The translations under genes were made by a program, and so were the position numbers. DNA of 64,000 bases, from positions 62,001 through 126,000 of the forward strand of contig NZ_VEHL01000001.1 in NCBI RefSeq assembly GCF_007679965.1. The letters run 5' to 3'. Within the stretch, counting starts at the first letter, position 1; each line of letters starts with the position of its first letter. This DNA comes from Bordetella genomosp. 13. Its GTDB lineage: Bacteria > Pseudomonadota > Gammaproteobacteria > Burkholderiales > Burkholderiaceae_B. Below the pieces are notes generated by a model. That model worked only from the letters and a program-made list of their open reading frames with translations, ran no database searches and was not told the DNA's origin. Shown piece by piece: positions 25,476 to 34,433 of the stretch.

Positions 25476-26372
25476 ATGAAATTCGATCTGGCGGATTTGC
25501 GCGCCTTCCTGGCCGTGGCGGACCTGGGAAGTTTTCGCGCGGCCTCCGAGGCCCTGCATCTGTCGCAATCGGCGCTGTCGCGCCGCGCCGACAAGCTGGA
25601 GGCGGCGCTGGGCGTGCAGCTGTTCACGCGCACCACGCGCAAGGTCGAGTTGACGACCATCGGCCGGGGCTTCGTGCCGCGCGCGCGCAACGTGTTGAAC
25701 GAGCTGGAGAGCGCGTTGGTGGGCATCCAGGACGTGGCCGAAAGGCTGTCGGGCATGGTCACCATCGCCTGCGTGCCGTCGGCGGTCGCGTACTTCCTGC
25801 CCGACGTCATCCGCGACTATCACGCGCAATACCCGCGCATCCGCATCCGCATCATCGACGAGTCGTCCTCGCAGGTGCTGACGGCCGTGGCGCGCGGCGA
25901 CGCCGATTTCGGCCTGACCTACATCGGCACCAACGATGCGGAGATCGAGTTCAAGCCCTTGCTGGAAGAGCCTTTCGTGGTGGCGGTCAGCCGCGGGCAC
26001 GCATTGGCGAGGCGCCGCTTCGTGAAGTGGGCGGACCTGGCCGACCATCCGTACATCACGCTGGCGCAGGGCAGCGGCAACCGCTTCCTGATCGACCAGG
26101 CCCTGGCGCTCAGCGGCGAACGTCCGCGCCATTTCTGCGAAGTGCAGCACGTGCCGGCGCTGGTGAGCATGGTCGAGGCCGGGCTGGGCATCGGCGTGGT
26201 GCCGCGCCTGGCCATGCCGCCCGCGGATCACGGGGCGCTGGTCAGCGTCCCGCTGCGCGAGCCGGCCGTCACGCGCACCATCGGCCTGATCCATCCGCGC
26301 GGCAAGACGCTCAATCCGGTGGCCAAACTGTTCTACGAGCTGCTGGCGGAACGGGTCGAGTCGCGGCGTTAG
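25476..26372 (+). CDS. LysR-family regulator of the adjacent bug-ldh operon
   Basis: This 298-residue LysR-type regulator starts at ATG 25476 (MKFDLADLRAFLAVADLGSF), with helix-turn-helix FRAASEALHLSQSALSRRADKLEAALG. The effector domain shows VTIACVPSAVAYFLPDVI and GLGIGVVPRLAMP. It is divergent from the bug-ldh-bug-mbl operon with about 150 bp between, the usual arrangement for a LysR protein controlling its neighbour. The subgroup is close to CynR/CbbR-like regulators, but the ligand is unknown. Confidence 0.9.
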   Translation: MKFDLADLRAFLAVADLGSFRAASEALHLSQSALSRRADKLEAALGVQLFTRTTRKVELTTIGRGFVPRARNVLNELESALVGIQDVAERLSGMVTIACVPSAVAYFLPDVIRDYHAQYPRIRIRIIDESSSQVLTAVARGDADFGLTYIGTNDAEIEFKPLLEEPFVVAVSRGHALARRRFVKWADLADHPYITLAQGSGNRFLIDQALALSGERPRHFCEVQHVPALVSMVEAGLGIGVVPRLAMPPADHGALVSVPLREPAVTRTIGLIHPRGKTLNPVAKLFYELLAERVESRR

Positions 26373-26399
26373 GCGCCTGCGCTGGTTATCCGCGCGGCT

Positions 26400-27194
26400 T
26401 CACACGGAAGCCGCGCCGTCCACCACCAGCAAGGAGCCGCTTACGTAAGCCGCATCGTCGGACGCGAGGAACAGCGCGGCGTTCGCCACGTCCCAGCCTG
26501 TTCCCTGGCGGCCCATGGGGCACCGGGAATTGCGGTCTTCCATGATCGCGGCGAACTCGTCGGGCGTCTTGTCGCCGAACAGGGCACGCGTGTGCGGCGT
26601 GTCGATCAGCCCCGGCACCACCACGTTGCAGCGTATCTGCTTGCTCGCGTACTGGCGGGCGATGATGCGCGACATGTGGTTCAGCGCCGCCTTGGACGAG
26701 CTGTACGAGATGTAGGAGATGCCGCTCCATCGAAGGCTGGCGGTCGACGACACGTTGACGATGCTGCCTCCGCCCTGGCGCTCCATGAAGGGTATCACCA
26801 GCTTGCACGCGAGGAAGACGCTCTTGATGTTGACGTCGTGCACGCGGTCCCATTCCTCTTCGGGCGTATCCACCGGACCGCCGCGGTACTCAATGCCGAC
26901 GTTGTTGTAGAGGATGTCGATGCGGCCATGCCGCTCCATGGCCGCCGACACCGCGCTGGTCACGTCCTCGAGTTTGCTGACGTCCGCCTGCACCGCGATC
27001 GCCTCGTGGCCTTCCCGCGCGAGCTGCGCCACCGTCCGCTGCGCCGCTTCGAGCCGGACGTCGACGACGACCAATGACGCCCCTTCGCGTGCGAACGTGA
27101 CGGCGGCGGCCTGGCCATTGCTGAGGCTGCCTTCCGCTGACGCCGCGCCGCCTCCCATCAACAGGCACACCTTGCCTTCCAGGCGACGTTTCAC
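26400..27194 (-). CDS. SDR-family oxidoreductase
   Basis: This is a 264-residue short-chain dehydrogenase. The start is GTG 27194, overlapping the TGA of the RraA-like gene by four bases (GTGA). The nucleotide-binding region has an expanded glycine stretch, LLMGGGAASAEGSLSNGQAAAV, where TGxxxGxG is usual. Then follow NNVGIEYRGG, the catalytic Ser in NVSSTASLR, YxxxK as YSSSKAAL, and the C-terminal VSGSLLVVDGAA. It is the last gene of a four-gene operon and probably oxidises a hydroxyl intermediate of the same pathway. Confidence 0.9.
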   Translation of the reverse strand: MKRRLEGKVCLLMGGGAASAEGSLSNGQAAAVTFAREGASLVVVDVRLEAAQRTVAQLAREGHEAIAVQADVSKLEDVTSAVSAAMERHGRIDILYNNVGIEYRGGPVDTPEEEWDRVHDVNIKSVFLACKLVIPFMERQGGGSIVNVSSTASLRWSGISYISYSSSKAALNHMSRIIARQYASKQIRCNVVVPGLIDTPHTRALFGDKTPDEFAAIMEDRNSRCPMGRQGTGWDVANAALFLASDDAAYVSGSLLVVDGAASV

Positions 27195-27715
27195 GATGCG
27201 TGTTCCTCGAGCTTGCGGGATGGGGGTTCGAAGGGCGACGAGCGCACGATGATTCCGTCGGAATCCGCGTACACCCAGTCCCCGGGCATGAAAACGGCGG
27301 AGCCGATCTGCACCGGTACGTTCAACGTGCCTGGCACCTCGGCGGGCGCCTTGCGCACGACCGTGCCCAGTGCCTTGATGCCGATGTCCAGATGGGCGAG
27401 TTCGTCGCTGTCGCGGATGCAGCCGAAGGCGATCACCCCAGCCCAGCCCAGCCGAGCGGCATTCGCGCTCATGGTCGCGCCAAGCAGTGCGTGGGCCGTG
27501 GGCCCTGCGCCGTCGATCACGAGCACGCGGCCCGCGCCCGGTGTGTTCAGCAGGGCAAAGGCCTGGCGGTGGTCCGCGCCGGTCTTCAGCGTGATGCACG
27601 GGCCGCTGAAGATGCGCCTTCCCCCGTAGTCGCGGAAATCGACGTCGCAGACGCGCGACCCTTGCGGGTCGGCATCGGATATGTCGGCGGTATGGATAGG
27701 CATGTGATGATTCAT
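27191..27715 (-). CDS. RraA-like protein (aldolase/decarboxylase family)
   Basis: This is a 174-residue member of the RraA/dimethylmenaquinone-methyltransferase-like family. Visible are FSGPCITLKTG, the loop GAGPTAHALLGATMSANAARLGWAG, and the strongly conserved GCIRDSDEL, the metal- and substrate-binding signature. Family members act as RNase E regulators or as 4-hydroxy-4-methyl-2-oxoglutarate aldolases and oxaloacetate decarboxylases. Its place between two SDR genes and behind a bug gene favours the catabolic role. The start is ATG 27715, or ATG 27703 four codons later. Confidence 0.88.
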   Translation of the reverse strand: MNHHMPIHTADISDADPQGSRVCDVDFRDYGGRRIFSGPCITLKTGADHRQAFALLNTPGAGRVLVIDGAGPTAHALLGATMSANAARLGWAGVIAFGCIRDSDELAHLDIGIKALGTVVRKAPAEVPGTLNVPVQIGSAVFMPGDWVYADSDGIIVRSSPFEPPSRKLEEHAS

Positions 27716-27730
27716 CCGTGCGGACGGCGG

Positions 27731-28531
27731 CTAGCGCAGGTATGCGCCGCCGTTCACGTCCAGGGTCGCACCCGTCACGTACGTGGACAGGTCGCAGGCC
27801 AGATACAGGCAGGCGCCGGCCATCTCTTGCACGCTACCGGCGCGTTGCAGGGGCCAGCCTGTCGCCGAGGCCTGCTTTTCTTCGTCGGTCCGGCCGCTGC
27901 GGGAGAAGTCGGTGATGATCAGTCCGGGAGCGATGGCATTGACGCGCACGTTGTCCTTGCCGTATTCCACCGCGAGGGTACGGACCATGCCGAGGATGCC
28001 GGCCTTGGTCGCGCAATAATGCGCGCCTCCGTACAGGCCGCCCTGCTGCGCGCCCAGCGACGAGATATGCACGAGGCTGCCGCCGCGCTGCTCGCGCAAT
28101 ATGCCCAGAACGGCCTGGGACACGTTGAACGCCCCTTTCAGATTGATCGCGCACAACAGGTCGAAGTCTTCCTGGCCGATGTCGGCGAACGCACGCTTCT
28201 GCGTGACGCCGGCGAAGTTGATGACGGCGTCGATGCGTCCCTGCGCGGCATCCCATCCGAGCGCATCGGCAATCGCGGCCCTGCACGATTCGGGATCCCT
28301 GACGTCGACTTGCCTGCCCAATGCGCTGCCGGGCGGGAACTGCGCGACGGCGGCGTCGACTTCGGCTGCGTCGAAGTCCAGCAGCACGATCCTGGCGCCA
28401 TGCTCGTGGAACAGCCGGGCCGTGGCCAGGCCCATGCCACGCGTGCGCGCGGCGCCGAAAAGCACGGCCGTCCGGCCTTCCAGGAGGCGGCCGGTCATGA
28501 CGAGCCTGCCAGCATGCATGCTCGTCTCCAT
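27731..28531 (-). CDS. SDR-family oxidoreductase
   Basis: This 266-residue short-chain dehydrogenase has the cofactor motif AVLFGAARTRGMGLATARL, NFAGVTQKR, catalytic Ser in HISSLGAQQGGLYG, active-site YCATKAG and a VNGGAYLR C-terminus. ATG 28531 overlaps the stop of the preceding bug gene (ATGA), so the two are translationally coupled. With the second SDR and the RraA-like enzyme it forms a short catabolic route for the ligand of the Bug receptor. The substrate is unknown. Confidence 0.9.
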   Translation of the reverse strand: METSMHAGRLVMTGRLLEGRTAVLFGAARTRGMGLATARLFHEHGARIVLLDFDAAEVDAAVAQFPPGSALGRQVDVRDPESCRAAIADALGWDAAQGRIDAVINFAGVTQKRAFADIGQEDFDLLCAINLKGAFNVSQAVLGILREQRGGSLVHISSLGAQQGGLYGGAHYCATKAGILGMVRTLAVEYGKDNVRVNAIAPGLIITDFSRSGRTDEEKQASATGWPLQRAGSVQEMAGACLYLACDLSTYVTGATLDVNGGAYLR

Positions 28532-29517
28532 CAGTCCAGGGTGGCGCCCGAGGCCTTCACCACGGGACGCCAGCGATCGATTTCTTCCACGGCCAGCTTT
28601 CGCATGTCCTCTTCCGATCCGGGCATCGCGGAGGTGGCCGAATCCGCGAACGCCTTCACGGTGGCCGGCATGGCCAGCGTCTTGTTGAGCGCGGCGTTCA
28701 ATTTGGCCACGATGGGCTTGGGCGTGCCCGCCGGCACGACCAGGCCGTTCCAGGTCATCACGTCGAAACCGGGAAAGCCCGATTCGGCCAGCGTGGGCAC
28801 GTCAGGCAGCTGTTCCATGCGCTTCGAACTGGTGACGGCCAGGGCGCGAAGCTTGCCCGCCTGGACCAGCGCAACGGTGGAGGTGGCTGCGTTGAACATG
28901 GCGTCGACCTGCCCGCCCATCAGGTCCGACAGGGCCGGTGCCGCGCCCTTGTAGGGCACGTGCACGATGTTCAACCCGGACTGCATCGTCATCATCTGGG
29001 CGGACAGATGCGTGGACGAGCCCGTGCCCGACGACGCGAAGTTGATGCCGGTCTTCGATTCCTTCGCCAGCCGCACCAGGTCGGCCACGCTGTGCGCGGG
29101 CAGGTTGGGATTGACGACCAGCACGTTGGGCGAGCCGCCGATCAGGCCGACGAAATCGAAGTCCTTGATGGGGTCGTAGTTGAGCTTGGTGTAGAGGGTC
29201 GCGTTGATGGCAGTCGACGTGGAATACACGAACAGCGTGTAGCCGTCGGGCTTGGCGCGGGCCGTCAGTTCCGCGCCGATATTGCTGTTGGCGCCGGGCC
29301 GGTTCTCGACGACGACCGGCACGCCGAGCTCTTTGCTCATCCCTGCCGCGGCGATGCGTGCCAGCGGGTCTTGCGTGCCGCCCGCGCTGTTGCCGACGAC
29401 GATCCGGATGGGACGGCTGGGCCAGCTCTCCTGCGCGTGTGCCGCGCCCGTTGCGATTGCGATGCCTGCTGCCGCCAACCCGAGCATCCGCCGGCGGCTG
29501 AACCCCTTGTGAAACAT
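28531..29517 (-). CDS. Bug-family (TctC-type) receptor
   Basis: This 328-residue periplasmic receptor is the first gene of the operon. Its N-terminus, HKGFSRRRMLGLAAAGIAIA, carries an RRR before the hydrophobic core, so a Tat route is possible, and cleavage is likely after AHAQ. Mature motifs are WPSRPIRIVVGNSAGG, VVVENRPGANSNIGAEL, AKPDGYTLFVYST and LPDVPTLAESGFPGF. It is divergent from an IclR regulator whose candidate operators cover the intergenic region. Confidence 0.93.
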   Translation of the reverse strand: MFHKGFSRRRMLGLAAAGIAIATGAAHAQESWPSRPIRIVVGNSAGGTQDPLARIAAAGMSKELGVPVVVENRPGANSNIGAELTARAKPDGYTLFVYSTSTAINATLYTKLNYDPIKDFDFVGLIGGSPNVLVVNPNLPAHSVADLVRLAKESKTGINFASSGTGSSTHLSAQMMTMQSGLNIVHVPYKGAAPALSDLMGGQVDAMFNAATSTVALVQAGKLRALAVTSSKRMEQLPDVPTLAESGFPGFDVMTWNGLVVPAGTPKPIVAKLNAALNKTLAMPATVKAFADSATSAMPGSEEDMRKLAVEEIDRWRPVVKASGATLD

Positions 29518-29542
29518 AGTCCCACTCCTGTACGTTGATAGA

Positions 29543-29583
29543 AGTTCCTTTAGACGGAACTATTAGTTCTCTATAACGGAACT
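29543..29583. promoter_or_regulatory. Twin palindromic operators for the IclR regulator
   Basis: AGTTCC-N7-GGAACT spans 29543-29561, and AGTTCT-N7-GGAACT spans 29565-29583 with one mismatch. Their centres are 22 bp apart, two helical turns. They lie between the bug start codon (29517) and the IclR start codon (29632). GTTC/GAAC arms are common in IclR-family sites. Confidence 0.75.
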
Positions 29584-29631
29584 CTAGCAGCAGCAGGATT
29601 TTGGTGTCAACGACTTCGGTAGAATCCGCCC

Positions 29632-30441
29632 ATGCAAAAAAGCCCCCTGGTCGACAAGGCGTCCGAGGACGCCGGCGCGGACGGATCGATGAAAGTGGTC
29701 GCCCGCCTGGCTACCGTGCTGAAGACGGTCGGCCAGTTCGCTGCGCGGGGCGCCACGTTCACGGACGTCGGCCGTGAGGCCGGGCTGGGCAAGAGCACCA
29801 CGCACCGCCTGCTGGCCGCGCTGGTCGAAGCGGGCCTGGTCTACCAGGACGTGGAAAGCAAGCGCTACCGGCTTGGATCCGCCATCGCGCTGCTGGGCGC
29901 GAACGCCGTCGCCCAGGCCTACACCAGCGCCTGCCAACGAGCGCTCGAGGACATCGCCCGCGTCAGCGGCGATACGGTGTTCTCGTCGGTGATCGAGGGC
30001 TCCGGCGCGGTCTGCATCGGCCGCGTGCTCGGCGGTTATCCCGTGCGCACGCTGGTGCTGGACGTCGGCGACCGGCGGCCGCTGGGGGTCGGCGCGGGCA
30101 GCCTGGCATTGCTGGCCGCTCTGGACGATGCGGCCATCGAACGCATACTCGAGCGCAACCTGAAGTGGCTGGCGGACTATCCGAATTATTCGGTCGAATC
30201 CATCCGGGACCAGGTCCGGGCCACGCGCGCCAACGGCTACGCCTTCATGCCCGGCCAGATCGTGTCGGGGATATGCGCCATCGGCGTCGCGGTCGTGGAC
30301 CGCGATGGGCGTCCGCTGTGCGCCCTCAGCATTTCCGCGATCGCCGACCGCATGGGTGACGATAGACTGCCCGTACTTGCCGACCTCCTGCGGGTGCACG
30401 CGCAGGAGGTTGGTTCGCTGATTCTGCAACAGCAGTCCTGA
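29632..30441 (+). CDS. IclR-family transcriptional regulator
   Basis: This is a 269-residue regulator. The N-terminal winged helix-turn-helix reads TFTDVGREAGLGKSTTHRLLAALVEAGLV (about 44-72), followed by the IclR effector domain (YPVRTLVLDVGDRRPLGVGAGSLALLA and GICAIGVAVVDRDGRPLCALSI). It is divergent from the bug-SDR-RraA-SDR operon and adjacent to two palindromic sites, so it most likely represses that operon and itself until a pathway acid binds. The N-terminal 20 residues are not conserved-looking, but no better start is present. Confidence 0.92.
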   Translation: MQKSPLVDKASEDAGADGSMKVVARLATVLKTVGQFAARGATFTDVGREAGLGKSTTHRLLAALVEAGLVYQDVESKRYRLGSAIALLGANAVAQAYTSACQRALEDIARVSGDTVFSSVIEGSGAVCIGRVLGGYPVRTLVLDVGDRRPLGVGAGSLALLAALDDAAIERILERNLKWLADYPNYSVESIRDQVRATRANGYAFMPGQIVSGICAIGVAVVDRDGRPLCALSISAIADRMGDDRLPVLADLLRVHAQEVGSLILQQQS

Positions 30442-30516
30442 GCCTCCAGGCTGAGACACCCGGCACGGTGGACCGGTCGTGGCACAGGACGCTGCCGCAT
30501 CCGACTCCGGCCACAT

Positions 30517-31419
30517 ATGCTCGACCTGAACGAATTCCTGACGTTCTCGGTGATCGCCGATACCAAGAGTTTCTCGCGCGCGGCCGAGAAGCTGGGCATC
30601 TCCAAGGCCCTGGCCAGCAAGCACGTGGCCGATCTCGAACATGCGCTGGGCGTGAAGCTGCTGCATCGCACCACCCGCAAGCTGGGCCTGACGGCGGCGG
30701 GTGAAGTCTTTCACGAACGCTGCCGCCAGCTGCTCGCCCATGCCGAGGACGCGCGCCGCGAGATGGAGCGGTTCCGCAGCGCGCCGGGCGGCCACATCCG
30801 CATCAGTTCCGCGATGACCTTCGGCCGACGCCACCTGCTGCCGGCCGTCGCGCGGTTCCTCACGCGCTATCCCGACGTGTCGATCGACGTGGACCTGAGC
30901 CAGCAGTTTCCCGACCTCGTCACCGGCGGCGCCGATATCGTGATCCGTCAGGTGCAGGAGCCCGTGCTGCTGTCCCTGGTGGCGCGGCGGCTGGCGCCCA
31001 TGCGCTTCGTGGCCTGCGCCAGCCCCGCCTATCTGGCGCGGCATCCCGCGCCCGAGACGCCGGCCGACCTGGCCGCGCACAACTGCCTGGTGTATTTCGT
31101 CAATGCGCGCGGCGAGTGGAATTTCGTCGGGCCCGAAGGCGAGTGCGCCGTCAAGCCCAAGGGCAACTTCAAGGCGAACACGGCGGATGCCGTCGTGCAG
31201 GCCGCGCTGGGCGGCCTGGGCATCGCCGTCGTGCCCACGTTCGCGGCCGGCCAGGCCTTGCGCGATGGCGCATTGCAGCGCGTGCTGCCCGGCTATCGCC
31301 TGCCCGAGCGCGCGCTCTATGCGGCATACCTGCCCAATCCCACCATGGCGCACTGCACCAAGCTGTTCCTGGATTTCCTGGTCGGCGAGTTCGGCGACGC
31401 GCCCTACTGGGACGCATGA
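30517..31419 (+). CDS. LysR-family regulator
   Basis: This 300-residue LysR-type regulator of the CrgA/AaeR-like group starts at ATG 30517 (MLDLNEFLTFSVIADTKSF). Its HTH reads FSRAAEKLGISKALASKHVADLEHALG and is followed by LLHRTTRKLGLT. The effector half ends with PNPTMAHCTKLFLDFLVGEF, a C-terminal pattern typical of this subgroup. It lies 75 nt after the IclR gene and precedes an alpha/beta hydrolase and a bug gene in the same direction, which it may control. Confidence 0.88.
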   Translation: MLDLNEFLTFSVIADTKSFSRAAEKLGISKALASKHVADLEHALGVKLLHRTTRKLGLTAAGEVFHERCRQLLAHAEDARREMERFRSAPGGHIRISSAMTFGRRHLLPAVARFLTRYPDVSIDVDLSQQFPDLVTGGADIVIRQVQEPVLLSLVARRLAPMRFVACASPAYLARHPAPETPADLAAHNCLVYFVNARGEWNFVGPEGECAVKPKGNFKANTADAVVQAALGGLGIAVVPTFAAGQALRDGALQRVLPGYRLPERALYAAYLPNPTMAHCTKLFLDFLVGEFGDAPYWDA

Positions 31420-31506
31420 ACAGTCTGTTCACCAAACGGCATTGAATCGCGGCCAGGCCGCGCTCACCATCGGAAGCTCCAACGCAACGGATGATGAGGT
31501 GGTTAC

Positions 31507-32457
31507 ATGGCTCCAGCAGTACCCGCGCAAGACGGCCTGGGCGGCACCAACGCCGTCACCTGGCACGGCGGAGAGGAACACTGGACGCGGCGCGATGACG
31601 TCGACCTGTTCCTGTGGCACAAGCCGGCCAAGGCCGGGGTGGCCCACGCCGGTACGATCTTCTTCGTGCATGGCTCGTCGATGGCGTCGCAGCCGACCTT
31701 CGACCTGAGCGTGCCGGGCCGGCCCGATTCCTCGGCCATGGACTGGTTCGCGGCGCGCGGCTTCGATACCTGGTGCATGGACAACGAAGGCTACGGCCGC
31801 TCCAGCAAGCATCGCCCGATCAATTCCGACATCTCCAACGGCGCGCTCGACCTGGCCGCCGGCAGCGCCTACATCCTGGAGCGCGCCAAGAACAAGCGCC
31901 TGATGCTGTACGGCATCTCGTCGGGCGCGCTGAAGGCCGCGCTGTTCGCGCAGCGGCATCCCGAACGCGTCGCGCGCCTGGCGCTGGATGCGTTCGTGTG
32001 GACGGGCGAAGGCAGCCCGACGCTGGCGCAGCGCAAGCAGCGCCTGCCGGAGTTCATCGCCAAGAATCGCCGCCCCATCGACCGGCCCTTCGTCGAGAGC
32101 ATCTTCTCGCGCGACCATCCCGGCTGCGCCGATGCGAACACCGTGTCGGCCTTCGCCGACGCGATCCTGTCGCTGGACAATTCCATGCCCACCGGCACCT
32201 ACGTGGACATGTGCTCGAAGTTGCCCCTGGTCGATCCCGAGAAGATCGACCTGCCGGTGATCCTGATGCGCGGGGAGTACGACGGCATCGCTTCCGTGGA
32301 AGACCTGATGGCGTTCTTCGACCGGCTGCCCAACAGCTTCAAGCAGTTCACGGTGATGCAGGGCATCTCGCACGCCAGCTTCCAGCAGAAGAATTACTAC
32401 ATGGTCTATCACATCCTGCATGCGTTCTACACGCAGCCGGAACCGGTCTATCGCTGA
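31507..32457 (+). CDS. Alpha/beta-fold hydrolase
   Basis: This 316-residue soluble hydrolase has the oxyanion region FFVHGSSMAS, the nucleophile elbow YGISSGALKAA (Ser in G-I-S-S-G), a probable acid in LMRGEYDGIAS and the catalytic His in QGISHASFQQKNY. There is no signal peptide. It resembles carbon-carbon hydrolases and esterases, but the acyl or alcohol group cannot be predicted. The gene lies between a LysR regulator and a bug gene, suggesting it acts on the imported compound. Confidence 0.85.
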   Translation: MAPAVPAQDGLGGTNAVTWHGGEEHWTRRDDVDLFLWHKPAKAGVAHAGTIFFVHGSSMASQPTFDLSVPGRPDSSAMDWFAARGFDTWCMDNEGYGRSSKHRPINSDISNGALDLAAGSAYILERAKNKRLMLYGISSGALKAALFAQRHPERVARLALDAFVWTGEGSPTLAQRKQRLPEFIAKNRRPIDRPFVESIFSRDHPGCADANTVSAFADAILSLDNSMPTGTYVDMCSKLPLVDPEKIDLPVILMRGEYDGIASVEDLMAFFDRLPNSFKQFTVMQGISHASFQQKNYYMVYHILHAFYTQPEPVYR

Positions 32458-32497
32458 AGACACACCGCGAGCCCGGACCACCGGGCCGCCTGCCTGA

Positions 32498-32518
32498 CCG
32501 CCCCGCGCGACGGGGCGG
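32498..32518. terminator. GC-rich hairpin between hydrolase and bug gene
   Basis: CCGCCCCG (32498-32505) pairs with CGGGGCGG (32511-32518) over a 5-nt loop. Without a T-tract it may attenuate read-through or stabilise the upstream message. Confidence 0.45.
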
Positions 32519-32543
32519 CCGGACACGAAACGAGGAGACGAAG

Positions 32544-33575
32544 ATGCGACAGGGCTTTGCAGGCGCCGCCGCGCGCGCCGTAAGTAGGTATGCGTTCCGA
32601 TCCGTTTTCACCGCTGTGGCGTCCGGCGCCTTGCTGGCCGGCGCGGCGCGCGCGCAGGCGCCCACGCCCGCCGGCCCCTATCCCAGCGCGCCCATCCGGT
32701 TGGTGGTGCCCTTTTCGCCGGGCGGCTTCACCGACGTGGTGGCGCGCCTGTTGGCCGAGAAGCTGGGCGGCGCGCTGGGACAGCCGGTGGTGGTCGAGAA
32801 CCGCATGGGCGCGGGCTCGACCATCGGCACCGACTTCGTGGCCAAGTCGCCGGCGGATGGTTATACGCTGGCGCTGATCTCCACCACGCACGTCATCGCG
32901 CCGTGGCTGTACAAGTCGCTGCCCTACGATCCCTTGAAGAGTTTCTCGCCCGTCATCAAGCTGGTCGACAGCCCTTATGTGCTGGTGACCAATCCGCAGA
33001 CGGTGCCGGCCAAGAGCGTGGCCGAGCTGGTCGCGCTGGCCAAATCCAAGCCGGGCCGCATCGACTATGCGTCGTCCGGCAACGGCAGCAGCCAGCACCT
33101 GGCCGCCGCGCTGTTCGCCAGCATGACGGACGTGCAGCTGATGCACGTGCCGTATCGCGGCAGCGGGCAGGCGCTGAACGACATCATGGGCGGCCAGGTG
33201 TCCATGGGCTTTCTGGGCGTGACGGCCGCCCTGCCGCAGATCCGCGCCGGTCGCCTGCGCGCGCTGGCGGTGACCACGACCGAGCGCTCCCCCGATCTGC
33301 CGGACGTGCCGACCCTGGACGAAGCCGGCGTGAAAGGCTACGAAGCCAATATCTGGCTGGGCCTGCTGGCGCCGGCCGGCACGCCGCCCGAGGTCGTGCA
33401 GCGGCTGCACGACGTGACCGCGAAGGTCATGCAGGACGACGAGGCCCGCAAGGCCCTGGCGCAAGCGGGCCTGACGCCCAGCATGGGCAGCTCGGCGCAA
33501 TTCGGCCAGCTGCTGGCTACCGAGTCGGTGAAATGGGGCAAGGTGGTGAAGCAGACGGGGGCGACGGTGAACTGA
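32544..33575 (+). CDS. Bug-family (TctC-type) receptor
   Basis: This 343-residue periplasmic receptor starts at ATG 32544, preceded by CGAGGAG at good spacing. The signal peptide runs to about residue 37 (ALLAGAARAQA). Mature motifs are YPSAPIRLVVPFSPGGFTDVVARL, VVVENRMGAGSTIGTDFVAKSPADGYT, MHVPYRGSGQALNDIMGGQV and LPDVPTLDEAGVKGY. It is probably transcribed with the hydrolase gene. No membrane subunits are nearby. Confidence 0.93.
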   Translation: MRQGFAGAAARAVSRYAFRSVFTAVASGALLAGAARAQAPTPAGPYPSAPIRLVVPFSPGGFTDVVARLLAEKLGGALGQPVVVENRMGAGSTIGTDFVAKSPADGYTLALISTTHVIAPWLYKSLPYDPLKSFSPVIKLVDSPYVLVTNPQTVPAKSVAELVALAKSKPGRIDYASSGNGSSQHLAAALFASMTDVQLMHVPYRGSGQALNDIMGGQVSMGFLGVTAALPQIRAGRLRALAVTTTERSPDLPDVPTLDEAGVKGYEANIWLGLLAPAGTPPEVVQRLHDVTAKVMQDDEARKALAQAGLTPSMGSSAQFGQLLATESVKWGKVVKQTGATVN

Positions 33576-33662
33576 GCGGGGGCGGGCGTGCGCCCGGTGC
33601 TGCTCGGGCGCGGCCGTTGCCCGTGCAGCCGCCGGGGGCCGAAATACTCCAGGAAGCGGCCG

Positions 33663-34289
33663 CTACACGGCGTGCAGGCGTACGTCCGGCGTGCGGATGA
33701 TCTCGCGCAGGTTCGTCCGCAGTTGTTTCTCGCGATGCTGCAGTTCCTGGCTGTACAGGATCTTCGGACGATCCAGCAGCGTCTGCAGGAACTGCGAGCG
33801 CCGCTTCGCATAGTCCGCCCATCCGTCGACCAGATGGGCGTTTTCCTTGTAGATCAGTTCCCCGTCGCGGCGGGCCTCGTCCAGCGAGCCCGCCAGGCCC
33901 AGCAGGTCCAGGTCCAGCACCACGGTGGACCGCGCATGCGACGGGAAGTGCGAGGTCGTGTCCACGATGATCCGGGCGGCCATGTCCGTCACGCCGGCAT
34001 CCACGAGCCCGTGCACCCTGGCGCGCAGCAGCAGCGCGGACAACTGCTCGTTCGCGCCCTTGGGCGCGCCGGCCACGTAGACCGCGTCATGAAACAGCAG
34101 CGCCAGCGCCTGGGCCTGGTCCAGCGCGATGCCGTGCGCCTGGGCGGCGTCGACCATCCGGGCCAGGTGGTCGACATTGTGGTAGTGCCGCTGCGGCTCT
34201 TCGTACAGGCGCAGCGTCGAGGCGACGATGGGATCGGGAACCCCGCAATGGGCCACGAGGTATGGAGCGACGGGTTGCGCCAAGATCAT
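33663..34289 (-). CDS. Predicted metal-dependent HD-superfamily phosphohydrolase
   Basis: This 208-residue protein matches the COG4339-type HD family: the metal His in YEEPQRHYHNVDHLARMV, the HD pair in ALLFHDAVYVAG and a later Asp in DLDLLGLAGS. The substrate is unknown. The gene stands alone between a convergent bug gene and the MHYT gene. Length and motif spacing are normal for the family. Confidence 0.85.
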   Translation of the reverse strand: MILAQPVAPYLVAHCGVPDPIVASTLRLYEEPQRHYHNVDHLARMVDAAQAHGIALDQAQALALLFHDAVYVAGAPKGANEQLSALLLRARVHGLVDAGVTDMAARIIVDTTSHFPSHARSTVVLDLDLLGLAGSLDEARRDGELIYKENAHLVDGWADYAKRRSQFLQTLLDRPKILYSQELQHREKQLRTNLREIIRTPDVRLHAV

Positions 34290-34433
34290 GCGGAGTACCT
34301 GCGCGGATGACGGGGACGCTTTCGATCATAGCGCCGCGCCGCGATACCCCTTTATCCTGCTGCGGGTCTGGTGCCGCAATCGACGTCGCCTGCCGGGCCT
34401 CGTCCGGCCCGCGGCGGCGTCGCCACGCTGCGT

